A DNA stretch of 8,717 bases from Cyanobacteria bacterium OH_CDB_58 (GCA_023435965.1 JAEZLC010000209.1:1-8717), one strand, 5' to 3'. Positions 1-6,730 are shown, numbered from the stretch's first letter. Translations and numbers: made by a program. Notes: generated from the letters alone by a model not told the origin.

Positions 1-13
1 CCTTAATCCCCTT
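1..13 (-). promoter_or_regulatory. Ribosome binding site for the next operon gene (probably fliI, outside the window)
   Basis: On the minus strand the fliH stop codon runs directly into AAGGGGATTAAGG, a purine-rich stretch with an AAGGGG core and a second AAGG. No start codon follows inside the window, so the gene it serves begins just beyond the left edge. In the usual order fliE-fliF-fliG-fliH-fliI this would be the export ATPase fliI. That identity is inferred from gene order only. Confidence 0.4.
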
Positions 14-710
14 AAATCTTTTTAAACGCTTCCTTTATGATTTCAAGTTGTGTTTCTATTGTAGCATCAACAATGCCATTATTGGTTTCTATGATCGCTC
101 CGCCCATATTTATACTGTCATCGGGCACTACTACAATTTTAGCCTCAAACTGCATATTTGACAAAAGTTCTGGAATATTTTCTCGAACAGATTCAACATC
201 AGAAGGCATAACTTTTACCAAAATACGATTTTCACCTTTCACATTTGTAGATAACGCGTTACTGATTATATTCAATAATGCTTGTTCATTAGTTTCCAGT
301 TCAGTATTAAGGATTTTTTTTGAAATTTCAACCGCTATATCTAAAATTCCGTTTGAAAGTTCATCATACACAGTATTTTTATAAGTAAAAAATTCCGTTA
401 TTGCATTTTTAAGGCTTTCAATATCAGACTTTGCAGTCTCAATGCCCATTTTGTGGCCTTCTTTTGCTGCCATTTCCTTTATTGATATAGCTTCTTCTTG
501 AGCTCTTGAAATAAGGTTCCGATCATCAATTCGACGATAACCTCTTCGTCTATTTCCTTGACGTCTTTCTTGCCTTTGTTCAAACTTAATATTATCTATG
601 CTTATTTGTGAAAATATTTCATCATCAGCATTTTGCTCAACAATTTCATTTTTTTGTTGTGCTTGTTTTGGCTCTTCTATAATATCTTTACGCTTTTTTT
701 TGATAATCAT
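12..710 (-). CDS. fliH: Flagellar export-ATPase regulator FliH
   Basis: FliH is a cytoplasmic dimer that binds the export ATPase FliI and tethers it to the rotor and export gate. The protein has 232 residues. Residues 1-60 are hydrophilic, with a strongly basic patch at 46-60 (RQERRQGNRRRGYRR). A helical stretch follows with one GxxxG step (85-89). The FliH/YscL C-terminal domain covers about 122-230, with VKVMPSD at 166-171 region and PDDSINMGGAIIET at 196-209, the typical PD.S...GG..ET signature. A longer frame opens at a TTG at 725, but that codon has no Shine-Dalgarno sequence, whereas the ATG at 710 is preceded by GAAGAAAAA. With this start the gene overlaps the end of the upstream rotor gene by 23 nt, implying translational coupling. 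There is no tryptophan anywhere, so the N-terminal Trp pair that enterobacterial FliH uses to contact FlhA is absent. The C-terminal domain makes the call firm. Confidence 0.88.
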   Translation of the reverse strand: MIIKKKRKDIIEEPKQAQQKNEIVEQNADDEIFSQISIDNIKFEQRQERRQGNRRRGYRRIDDRNLISRAQEEAISIKEMAAKEGHKMGIETAKSDIESLKNAITEFFTYKNTVYDELSNGILDIAVEISKKILNTELETNEQALLNIISNALSTNVKGENRILVKVMPSDVESVRENIPELLSNMQFEAKIVVVPDDSINMGGAIIETNNGIVDATIETQLEIIKEAFKKI

Positions 711-1635
711 ATATTTTTTCTTCAACGTGCTTGCAGATTAACTGTACCATCCATGGTGAAAGATTTCTTCTTTCAGCAAACTCTGAATCTAAAATAAAAT
801 CTTTAACAACCGGTCTCTCACTTTGTGTAATAGATTCTAATACTGCGGTATCGACGTTTGCTAATATTTTACTAAAATTGCCAAGTGTTTTGTTAACATT
901 AACTTTTTTAGGTTCTGGCAAGGTCATTTTAATTTCTTGCAAACACTTTAAGACAACTCCGGAATCAATTTTTGTTTCTAAATCATCCATCTGCATATAC
1001 TGCATAAGAACCTGTGCATCAGAAGGAGCAAACTTTGTAAGTATGGTTCCGATCTTATCATTTGGCAATTGTTTTAATATCATTGCAAATGCAGCTAACT
1101 TGAGAATTTTAGTATCACTTGCACCAGCTATAGCATCATTATCAGCCTTAGCCATCTCATCAATGTTAGATTGATTTTTTGCGTTTTCCATTTGTTCTGC
1201 TGATAATGCACCTTGTTTTTGAAGCTCAGCCAGAGATTCATCAAAAACCTTTTTTACGTGGTGCTCGACTATTCCTATCATCTGAGCTTGCGGCAGATTC
1301 TTAGACATAGCCTGTTTCGCAATCTCGAAAACAGTAAAGGCTACTTTTTGCAGGATACCGTCTCTAAATTGAGGCTCAATATTTCCTCTAACTAAATCCA
1401 CAGATTTATGAAAAGTCCACTCACCAATGAACTGAGTGACAATAGATGCTTGATTTACATCATAAGTAACTGTAGTATCTTTATCTAGTGCTTCACCAGC
1501 CAGATAACAAAAGTTATTTACTATATTGACTACATAATTTTTATCTTCAACAGACAAATCAGCAGGTAATACCGCTTTTGCCTGCTGTGCTAAATCATTA
1601 GCAAATTCCTTATAATTAAACCCCTCTATTGGCAT
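688..1635 (-). CDS. fliG: Highly diverged FliG-like rotor protein in the fliG position
   Basis: The gene lies between fliF and fliH, where fliG normally sits; FliG couples the MS ring to the C ring and receives torque from the stator. The protein has 315 residues, close to the usual 330, but similarity is weak. Residues 1-130 are helical (QFIGEWTFHKSVDLVRGNIE at 68-87) and match no FliG domain I know. Residues 130-172 look like a charged linker. Residues 174-220 (KLAAFAMILKQLPNDKIGTI onward) resemble a FliG armadillo-type helical repeat. Residues 243-308, including ILANVDTAVLESI and a terminal VEEKI, resemble the end of the FliG C-terminal domain. I see no EHPQ motif, and the charged residues of the FliG torque helix (DDR...R) cannot be placed. 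The start is ATG with GGGGAAAA before it, 12 nt after the fliF stop. It could instead be an unrelated adaptor. Context is strong, sequence evidence moderate. Confidence 0.6.
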   Translation of the reverse strand: MPIEGFNYKEFANDLAQQAKAVLPADLSVEDKNYVVNIVNNFCYLAGEALDKDTTVTYDVNQASIVTQFIGEWTFHKSVDLVRGNIEPQFRDGILQKVAFTVFEIAKQAMSKNLPQAQMIGIVEHHVKKVFDESLAELQKQGALSAEQMENAKNQSNIDEMAKADNDAIAGASDTKILKLAAFAMILKQLPNDKIGTILTKFAPSDAQVLMQYMQMDDLETKIDSGVVLKCLQEIKMTLPEPKKVNVNKTLGNFSKILANVDTAVLESITQSERPVVKDFILDSEFAERRNLSPWMVQLICKHVEEKIYDYQKKA

Positions 1636-1647
1636 ATTTTCCCCGTA

Positions 1648-3300
1648 TTATGATTTTTCAATCCAGCTTTTAACCTGTTCAATTACCTCTTCATCATCCG
1701 AAAAAGCTATGTCAGAAGAAACATCCGAAATAGTATTTCTTAAATCTTCTATCGTATTCGGATTTTTAGTTATCTGATTTTGAGCTTGTTGTTCAATCAA
1801 TCCTTGAGCCATTTGAGCTTGTCTTTCAATCAATTCAGCGGCTTTCAAGTTAACATCTCGCAACTGTCTTTCTTGTTCTATAGTTTTTTCTTTTAAAAGA
1901 TCTAATTCTTGCTTCTGCTTTATAGAAGCTGCTTTTAACTTTTTAGAAAGGAAGCTTAATCCAAAAATTAATCCACCGATTAGTAAAGCAATTGCAATCC
2001 ACCAAGGATTCCCTGTTTCATCTGGTTTTGGTAAGCTGACAGGTCTATCGGATGCCAAATATGGATCGATAGAATCTGAATAAGCAATTGAAACGTTTGC
2101 AGCATTTACTTTTGGAGAAGCAGCTCTTGCGATTAATTCTTTCAACTCTGTTTCTGAAATATTCGCAGGGATTGCTGATTCGTCAATAGTTACAGCAATT
2201 GAGATTTCTTCAATAACACCAGGTTTTACATATTCATTGACTTGCGTCTTAGATACGCCATACTGAGTTTCCTTAGCAACTCTTGAATAACTTCTATTTT
2301 GAGAAGAATCGCTTCCACCGGCAGGCAGTCCGTTAGGTAAATACACACTGACAGCACTTAATCCTTTGTTGCTATCTTGAGTAGAATCTCCCAATCCTTC
2401 TGTGAAAGTCTGTTCGGTCAAAGACGTTTTTTGATTCGGATCATATATTATGCTTGTTTTTTCTATTGGAACTTGTCTTAAGAAAGTACTAACAGTAGCA
2501 ACATAATTACCTTTCCCAATTAGCCTATCTAACTGAGTAGCTATTTTGCTTTGCATGTACTGGTCATTTTCTTCAATTCTAGCCAACTGATCGTCTGTCG
2601 CACTTATCAAACTGTGGTATACATTTCCGTTTGTATCAGTGATTGAAATATTTTCGGTCATAAGACCTGTCACACTGCCCAATAGCAGGTTTTCAATCGC
2701 TTTTACTTTTGTTTGATCGAGTTTAGAACCACTCGGTATAACAACTTGAACTGTAGCTGTTATAGGTTTTCTATCAGCCGTGAACATTGTCGGTTCAGGA
2801 ATTGATATAAATACTGATGCATTTTCGATTGGAGGTATTTTTCTTATTAATCTAGATAATTCACCGTTGATAGCTCTTGCTAGCCTAATTCTCTTATCTT
2901 CTTTTGTAGACGTGAAATCACCTTTATCAAAAATCTCAAGACCGATATATTGGTCCATCAAACCGCTCTGAACGATTGTAAGAAGAGCTCTGTCTCTTTG
3001 AGACTGTGTATATGTATTTTCTTTAAGAACTATATCTGACTTTGTACCATTAGGTACACGTGCAGCATTTATCCCTTCTCTGGCGAGAAGTGCCTGTATC
3101 TCTATTGCCTTGCCTAAATTGTCAGTAGTTAAAAGGATTGCAGGCTCTGTGATTTTCTTTTCTGTTTCAACCTTAGTCGGACTACCGTTTTTTGTAGCTG
3201 CGACCAAACCCATGCTTATAAAAACAGCAAAAATTAATACGACTACCCCTATAATCGCGTACATTAGCGGCTTATTTTTTAATAATTCTTGAAAATTCAT
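1648..3300 (-). CDS. fliF: Flagellar MS-ring protein FliF
   Basis: FliF forms the inner-membrane MS ring on which the rod, rotor and export gate assemble. The protein has 550 residues, the normal size. A first membrane segment lies at 12-35. The YscJ/FliF ring-building domains follow: RBM1 about 52-110, then RBM2 about 125-225 with RLARAINGELSRLI and ASVFISIPEP. RBM3 and the beta-collar insertion span about 245-410, with the typical YGVSKTQVNEYVKPGVIEEI stretch near 347-366. A second membrane segment covers 433-453. The tail (455-510) is a long Gln/Glu/Lys-rich predicted coiled coil. The last residues, DDEEVIEQVKSWIEKS, match the conserved acidic FliF peptide that binds the FliG N-terminal domain. 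The ATG has no clear Shine-Dalgarno sequence (a palindrome lies there instead), and a TAG upstream in frame rules out a longer start nearby. A separate promoter may lie in the 72-nt gap before it. Confidence 0.96.
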   Translation of the reverse strand: MNFQELLKNKPLMYAIIGVVVLIFAVFISMGLVAATKNGSPTKVETEKKITEPAILLTTDNLGKAIEIQALLAREGINAARVPNGTKSDIVLKENTYTQSQRDRALLTIVQSGLMDQYIGLEIFDKGDFTSTKEDKRIRLARAINGELSRLIRKIPPIENASVFISIPEPTMFTADRKPITATVQVVIPSGSKLDQTKVKAIENLLLGSVTGLMTENISITDTNGNVYHSLISATDDQLARIEENDQYMQSKIATQLDRLIGKGNYVATVSTFLRQVPIEKTSIIYDPNQKTSLTEQTFTEGLGDSTQDSNKGLSAVSVYLPNGLPAGGSDSSQNRSYSRVAKETQYGVSKTQVNEYVKPGVIEEISIAVTIDESAIPANISETELKELIARAASPKVNAANVSIAYSDSIDPYLASDRPVSLPKPDETGNPWWIAIALLIGGLIFGLSFLSKKLKAASIKQKQELDLLKEKTIEQERQLRDVNLKAAELIERQAQMAQGLIEQQAQNQITKNPNTIEDLRNTISDVSSDIAFSDDEEVIEQVKSWIEKS

Positions 3301-3303
3301 ACT

Positions 3304-3317
3304 TAAGTTATAACTTA
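3304..3317. repeat. 14-bp perfect palindrome directly upstream of fliF
   Basis: TAAGTTATAACTTA is its own reverse complement and ends 3 nt before the fliF start codon, where a ribosome binding site would be expected. It could be an operator or an RNA hairpin that controls fliF translation. A palindrome of this length can also arise by chance in AT-rich DNA of this size, so the role is open. Confidence 0.3.
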
Positions 3318-3340
3318 CTTTAAATCTGTACTATACATAC

Positions 3341-3369
3341 ATTATACTATTATTTTAAAGATAAGGTAA
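3341..3369 (-). promoter_or_regulatory. Possible internal sigma-70-type promoter for fliF
   Basis: On the minus strand, in the 72-nt gap between fliE and fliF, a perfect TATAAT box (3341-3346) lies 17 nt downstream of TTACCT (3364-3369), a poor -35 match (3 of 6). Transcription would begin near 3334, leaving a leader of about 33 nt before fliF. This is the only sizeable gap in the operon, which fits a secondary promoter for fliF, fliG and fliH. The AT-rich setting makes chance matches common. Confidence 0.4.
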
Positions 3370-3372
3370 TGT

Positions 3373-3711
3373 TTACACCTGAATTTGCATAACTTTTTCA
3401 TACGTTTGTATGACTTTTCCAGTTACTTGAGTCGCAACGTTAACTCCAATTTCGGCCTTAGACATTGCGGCTATTACATCATGGATGTCAACATTCTTAC
3501 TTCCCATCATTTGTTGTTGCATAAGTTGGTCAGGTTTTTCCATCTCTTGATTAAGATTACAAACTAACCCTGAAAAAACTGCTTTAAAATTAGTAGTTTC
3601 TGGCTGTTCTATTGACTTAACACGCATTCCCTCCATGCCAGAATCAGTAAATTTTGATGGTTCAATTCTCGAAAAAAGATCGATATTTGGTACTAATTTT
3701 TCATTTAACAT
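3373..3711 (-). CDS. fliE: Flagellar MS-ring/rod junction protein FliE
   Basis: FliE is exported early by the flagellar type III apparatus and joins the MS ring and export gate to the proximal rod. The protein has 112 residues, typical for the family. The C-terminal half carries the FliE signature: DIHDVIAAMSKAEIGVNVAT at 75-94, followed by VTGKVIQTYEKVMQIQV to the end, matching the family pattern D.HDVM.A..KA......V.NK....Y.E.M.MQV. The N-terminal 60 residues are hydrophilic and variable. There is no signal peptide, as expected for a type III substrate. The ATG start has AAGGA 8-9 nt upstream and lies 10 nt after the stop of the transglycosylase gene. It is the last gene before the gap with a possible second promoter. 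Confidence 0.93.
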   Translation of the reverse strand: MLNEKLVPNIDLFSRIEPSKFTDSGMEGMRVKSIEQPETTNFKAVFSGLVCNLNQEMEKPDQLMQQQMMGSKNVDIHDVIAAMSKAEIGVNVATQVTGKVIQTYEKVMQIQV

Positions 3712-3721
3712 ATAAAATTCC

Positions 3722-4345
3722 TTATCCTAAGTATTGTGCCAATATGCTTTTTACATAGTTCTGTGTTTCCTTAAAGGGTGGAACACCGTTATATTTATCA
3801 ACATTTCCAGAACCTGCGTTGTACGAAGCCAGTGCTAATATTAAGTTTCCGTTATATTTTTTTAACTTACCCTTTAAATATTTAACTCCGCCTTCTATAT
3901 TTTGGACAGGATCAAACGGGTCTGTGACACCAAGTCCTTTAGCTGTTGCTGGCATTAACTGCATCAATCCCATCGCTCCACAATGAGAAACTGCGTCATG
4001 CCTAAAGCCGGATTCTTGCTTTACTACTGCTTTCACTAATTTTTCATCGATATCATATTTTTTTGAGATGTGTGAAATTATATTTAAAATTTGTGCTTTT
4101 GAATATTTTTTTGGAGCAGCTGGAGATGCATTTTGGATTTCATTGATATTTGAAACTCTAAAGCTATTCTCAGACGCATTACTGGATTTTAAAACTTGCT
4201 CAAATGGTTTTACTGTATTTGCAGCAGGAGTTTCGATAACAGGCTTATTTAGGTTGTTAACGTAATTATTGAGCTGAACAGCTCTTTGTAAAGCTGCATC
4301 TTTGCCGCTTGTATCTATTAAATTTTGAATTTTAGGTGAAAACAT
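3722..4345 (-). CDS. Lytic transglycosylase (SLT family), probably flagellar
   Basis: The enzyme cleaves the MurNAc-GlcNAc bond of peptidoglycan to form 1,6-anhydro-MurNAc ends. The protein has 207 residues. The Slt70-like catalytic domain covers about 90-205: KQESGF with catalytic Glu111, AMGLMQLMP at 124-132, the DPFDPVQNIEGGVKYL stretch at 142-157, and ALASYNAGSGNVDKY at 171-185. The first 80 residues are a low-complexity Asn/Pro/Ala/Ser-rich region with no signal peptide or membrane segment. It sits between flgC and fliE with short spacers (15 nt and 10 nt), and ATAGGTTAG precedes its ATG. Position and missing leader suggest export through the flagellar type III apparatus to open the wall for the rod, the job done by FlgJ or SltF elsewhere. 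That role is inferred; the enzyme family is clear. The N-terminal region could be the export signal and a rod-binding segment. Confidence 0.9.
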   Translation of the reverse strand: MFSPKIQNLIDTSGKDAALQRAVQLNNYVNNLNKPVIETPAANTVKPFEQVLKSSNASENSFRVSNINEIQNASPAAPKKYSKAQILNIISHISKKYDIDEKLVKAVVKQESGFRHDAVSHCGAMGLMQLMPATAKGLGVTDPFDPVQNIEGGVKYLKGKLKKYNGNLILALASYNAGSGNVDKYNGVPPFKETQNYVKSILAQYLG

Positions 4346-4360
4346 TCACTAACCTATCTA

Positions 4361-4804
4361 TTATTTACCGATTTCTACTGCTCTTTGAGCCATTGTTTTT
4401 GTAATTGAAAGCACTGCCAGGTTTGCTTCGTAAGCTCTTTGAGCTAAAGATGCATCAGCCATTTCAACTAATGGATTTACGTTAGATGTTCGAATATAAC
4501 CGTTTTTATCCGCATCAGGATGACCTGGTTTATAGATTTTGTCACCCATAGTAGGATCTTCAACTATACCTGAGAAAGAAACACCCCCCTGAAGAAAAGG
4601 AAGAGTTCCTACCCCAAAAACATCCTCTTTCATTGAGTTCATGACTCCGGCGAAGGAAATATCATCGGTGGCATGCAGTACAGGGATTTTTCTGACATAG
4701 TTTGGCGTATCTATGTTAGCAATGTTTTTAGCGGCTATATCAAGCCTCTTCCCGTGGACTGTAAGTCCTTTGCTTCCAATGTCAAAAGAATTCATCAAAC
4801 TCAT
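4361..4804 (-). CDS. flgC: Flagellar proximal-rod protein FlgC
   Basis: FlgC is a rod subunit exported by the flagellar type III system and assembled in the periplasm next to FlgB. The protein has 147 residues, a little longer than the common 134-140. The N-terminal rod motif is AAKNIANIDTPNYVRK at 24-39. The FlgC-specific segment YKPGHPDADKNGYI (91-104) is followed by SNVNPLVEM and the C-terminal AQRAYEANLAVLSITKTMAQ helix (121-140) that pairs with the N-terminal helix. The region 45-75 is a little expanded compared with typical FlgC. The ATG lies 2 nt after the flgB stop codon; the Shine-Dalgarno AGGTAA is formed by the last flgB codons, so the two genes are translationally coupled. Confidence 0.96.
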   Translation of the reverse strand: MSLMNSFDIGSKGLTVHGKRLDIAAKNIANIDTPNYVRKIPVLHATDDISFAGVMNSMKEDVFGVGTLPFLQGGVSFSGIVEDPTMGDKIYKPGHPDADKNGYIRTSNVNPLVEMADASLAQRAYEANLAVLSITKTMAQRAVEIGK

Positions 4805-4806
4805 AA

Positions 4807-5154
4807 TTATTTACCTACATTCAATACTGTTCTAAGTTCTGAAATTAACGTTGTCATACGTCTTGCCGCAACTGAATACAACAGCGAGTTCTTTTGCATT
4901 TCAGTAAGTTCTTTGGCTGGATCTATCGGACCTACTTGTCTGTCTTCTATTATCGCCGAAGGTCCTAGCTTACTTGATAACTGAGTCTCAAGTGGGCTAT
5001 TTACAGTTCCTAAATATTGGCTGAAATTAATATCTTTTCTTACATAACCGGGAGTATCTATGTTGGCAAGGTTGGCACTCAAAGCCCTTTGTCTTTGAGA
5101 GACCATGTCTAGATATAAATTTACTTTTCCTAAAGAATCACCCGGTGTGAACAT
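4807..5154 (-). CDS. flgB: Flagellar proximal-rod protein FlgB
   Basis: FlgB forms the base of the rod and contacts FliE. The protein has 115 residues, slightly shorter than the usual 130 or so. The N-terminal rod signature is RQRALSANLANIDTPGYVRKDINF (residues 21-44, quoted in part: SANLANIDTPGY at 26-37). The C-terminal helix LLYSVAARRMTTLISELRTV covers 91-110. A TTG at 5157 would add one residue, but the ATG at 5154 has GAGGT at the standard 6-nt distance and is preferred. The gene begins 12 nt after the stop of the upstream FlgG-like gene. There is no signal peptide, as expected for a type III substrate. Confidence 0.95.
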   Translation of the reverse strand: MFTPGDSLGKVNLYLDMVSQRQRALSANLANIDTPGYVRKDINFSQYLGTVNSPLETQLSSKLGPSAIIEDRQVGPIDPAKELTEMQKNSLLYSVAARRMTTLISELRTVLNVGK

Positions 5155-5166
5155 CAAACTACCTCA

Positions 5167-5880
5167 CTATTGTTTAATATTAATCGATTTATTGTACATG
5201 TCATCAATCGTTTTCATGAGTTTAAAACTTGCAAGCATGGATGCGTTTAATCTCATTACATCATTTACCTGTGTAAAAATGTTTACATTAGAGCGTTCCA
5301 GCGAACCTTGTTGTATATTTGTGTGCTTTTTCATTAAAATCGGCTCACCTGAATCTTTTGTAGCAACATATTTGTTTCCGTCAACAGATTTTAAACCTTC
5401 AGGGTTTTGGAAGTTTACAACAGGAATTTTTCCCAATATTTTCTCGGGCTGACCGTTTTCGATTATTGCAGCTACATCACCGTTTGGTTTTATTCTTAAG
5501 TCATAAAGATTTGCTGGAATTTTAATGCCATCTCCGACCAAACAATTATCGTTTGTAATCAAATAGCCATCTTTATCTAGCTTGAATGAACCGTCTCTGG
5601 TATAAGTTACATCACCTGTTTTTGAAGTAACAGGTATAAACCCGACGCCCTTCAAAGCAACATCAAGTTTTTGTTCAGTTCTAAGAGCTGAACCAGGAAC
5701 ATAATTTGTTCTGACAACACCGTTTAAATATCCGTTTTCATCAAGCATTTGCTCAAACCTAACTGATTTGTAAGCAGTAGTGTTGTAATTAGCAATGTTA
5801 CTTGATACATTGCCCAATCTGTCGAATTGAACATTCGTATTAAGTATTGTTTTTCTTACTAAACCTTGAAAAGTTGCCAT
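5167..5880 (-). CDS. Flagellar rod protein of the FlgF/FlgG family, probably FlgG-like
   Basis: The protein is a rod subunit of the FlgE/F/G family, exported by the type III system. It has 237 residues, shorter than typical FlgG (about 260). The N-terminal rod motif is SSNIANYNTTAYKS (26-39), the expected position of N.aN..T.gyK. The D1 region contains VTYTRDGSFKLDKDGYLIT (91-109), IPVVNFQNPEGL (152-163) and SG at 177-178. The C-terminal signature is QGSLERSNVN (191-200), followed by a long helix to the end. The LERSNVN motif and the NPEGL segment favour FlgG over FlgF, although FlgF carries similar motifs. The ATG has AGAGGT 5 nt upstream and lies 14 nt after the stop of its paralogue. I leave the symbol blank because FlgF and FlgG cannot be told apart safely here. 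Confidence 0.88.
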   Translation of the reverse strand: MATFQGLVRKTILNTNVQFDRLGNVSSNIANYNTTAYKSVRFEQMLDENGYLNGVVRTNYVPGSALRTEQKLDVALKGVGFIPVTSKTGDVTYTRDGSFKLDKDGYLITNDNCLVGDGIKIPANLYDLRIKPNGDVAAIIENGQPEKILGKIPVVNFQNPEGLKSVDGNKYVATKDSGEPILMKKHTNIQQGSLERSNVNIFTQVNDVMRLNASMLASFKLMKTIDDMYNKSINIKQ

Positions 5881-5894
5881 AAACTACCTCTTAA

Positions 5895-6587
5895 TTAACT
5901 TCCTAACTGCTGAATGGCTCTAGATAACGTAGAAGCCTGCATTTGAAACATCTGACGGTTAGCATCAAAGTTTCTTACTACCGGCATGGCCTGAATAAAC
6001 TCCGTAGCTAACGATACATTTGAAAATTCGTTATAACCTTGTCTTACGTTTGGAGAAAGAACTGCAACACCGTCTGTAGTTACAACAGAAAGCGTTGAGA
6101 CATAATCCATTTTATTTGTGTTTTTGTTAAATACAGTCAAATTACCCTCTGTATCAACTTTTATATCTTCTACTTTGTCCGGAAAAAACGGCAATTTTAT
6201 CGCTGTACCGTCATTTGCAAGGACTTTCTCATCTTTCATTGTTTTTAGATAGCCTTCAATATCCACCTTAAAACGACCATCTCTTGTAAGTTTTACGCCA
6301 TTTTCACCTTTGCATTGAAAGTATCCTTTGTTGGCAAGGGCTATATCCAAAGGATTATCAGAAACGGACAACCTTCCGACAGAATCATCCACCGCTGTAG
6401 ATAGGGCATGGATGCCCATATACTCTGCAAAAGAAGAAACAACCGGATCTTTACGCTGATAGCCCACCTTATCAAAGCCCGTAACGTTTTCATTGGTAAT
6501 AGCCATAAGCTCTGTCTGCAAATGCATCGCTCTGATATTTGCAGTCATTCCGTTATCTATGTAATTTATTCCACCGCGCAAGTACAT
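5895..6587 (-). CDS. Flagellar rod protein of the FlgF/FlgG family, probably FlgF-like; first gene of the operon
   Basis: The protein has 230 residues. The FlgE/F/G family is visible in NPLDIALANKGYF (78-90), KLTRDGRFKVDIEGYL (99-114) and the C-terminal VRQGYNEFSNV (181-191), which replaces the usual QG.lE.SNV. The N-terminal rod motif is diverged: AITNENVTGFDKVGYQRK (29-46) instead of ANN.AN..T.GFK. The length is below the normal 245-260. The longest frame starts at a GTG at 6596, but that codon lies inside the Shine-Dalgarno sequence AGAGGTGA; the ATG at 6587 is 7 nt downstream of it and is the likely start. With an FlgG-like paralogue directly downstream, this one is more likely FlgF. It opens the flagellar operon and diverges from a plus-strand gene 173 nt away. 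Confidence 0.85.
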   Translation of the reverse strand: MYLRGGINYIDNGMTANIRAMHLQTELMAITNENVTGFDKVGYQRKDPVVSSFAEYMGIHALSTAVDDSVGRLSVSDNPLDIALANKGYFQCKGENGVKLTRDGRFKVDIEGYLKTMKDEKVLANDGTAIKLPFFPDKVEDIKVDTEGNLTVFNKNTNKMDYVSTLSVVTTDGVAVLSPNVRQGYNEFSNVSLATEFIQAMPVVRNFDANRQMFQMQASTLSRAIQQLGS

Positions 6588-6589
6588 AC

Positions 6590-6600
6590 AACTCACCTCT
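6590..6600 (-). promoter_or_regulatory. Ribosome binding site that fixes the start of the first rod gene
   Basis: On the minus strand AAGAGGTGAGTTGTATG places the AGAGGTGA core 5-7 nt before the ATG at 6587. The alternative GTG (6594-6596) is part of this core and so cannot be the initiation codon it serves. This removes three residues from the longest open frame. Confidence 0.7.
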
Positions 6601-6613
6601 TACTATACATGTA

Positions 6614-6642
6614 TTTATTAATGTTAACGGATAAAAAGTCAA
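6614..6642 (-). promoter_or_regulatory. Candidate promoter of the flagellar operon
   Basis: On the minus strand TTGACT (6637-6642, 5 of 6 to the sigma-70 -35 box) is followed after 17 nt by AATAAA (6614-6619, 4 of 6 to the -10 box). The start of transcription would be near 6607, about 20 nt before the first rod gene. A better -10 match, TATAGT (6602-6607), lies too close to the ribosome binding site. I find no convincing sigma-28 (TAAA...CCGATA) or sigma-54 (GG...GC) element in the gap. Confidence 0.35.
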
Positions 6643-6730
6643 AATTAATCATGTTTGTGCCAAAAATCAATCATGCGTATGACATGTCGCTACTCTATAT
6701 GGTTGAATTTTAGTTTAGTTTGCGTATTTG

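Noticed and set aside
711..725. Longer FliH start at TTG 725
   Set aside because: No Shine-Dalgarno sequence precedes it and the overlap with the upstream gene would grow to 38 nt; the ATG at 710 has GAAGAAAAA before it.
731..1174. Plus-strand open frame of 147 codons opposite the fliG-slot gene
   Set aside because: It is antisense to a gene in a tightly packed operon and its translation resembles no known protein. Other plus-strand frames opposite flagellar genes were dismissed for the same reason.
6602..6607. TATAGT as the -10 box of the flagellar operon
   Set aside because: Transcription would start within the AGAGGTGA ribosome binding site, removing part of it from the mRNA.
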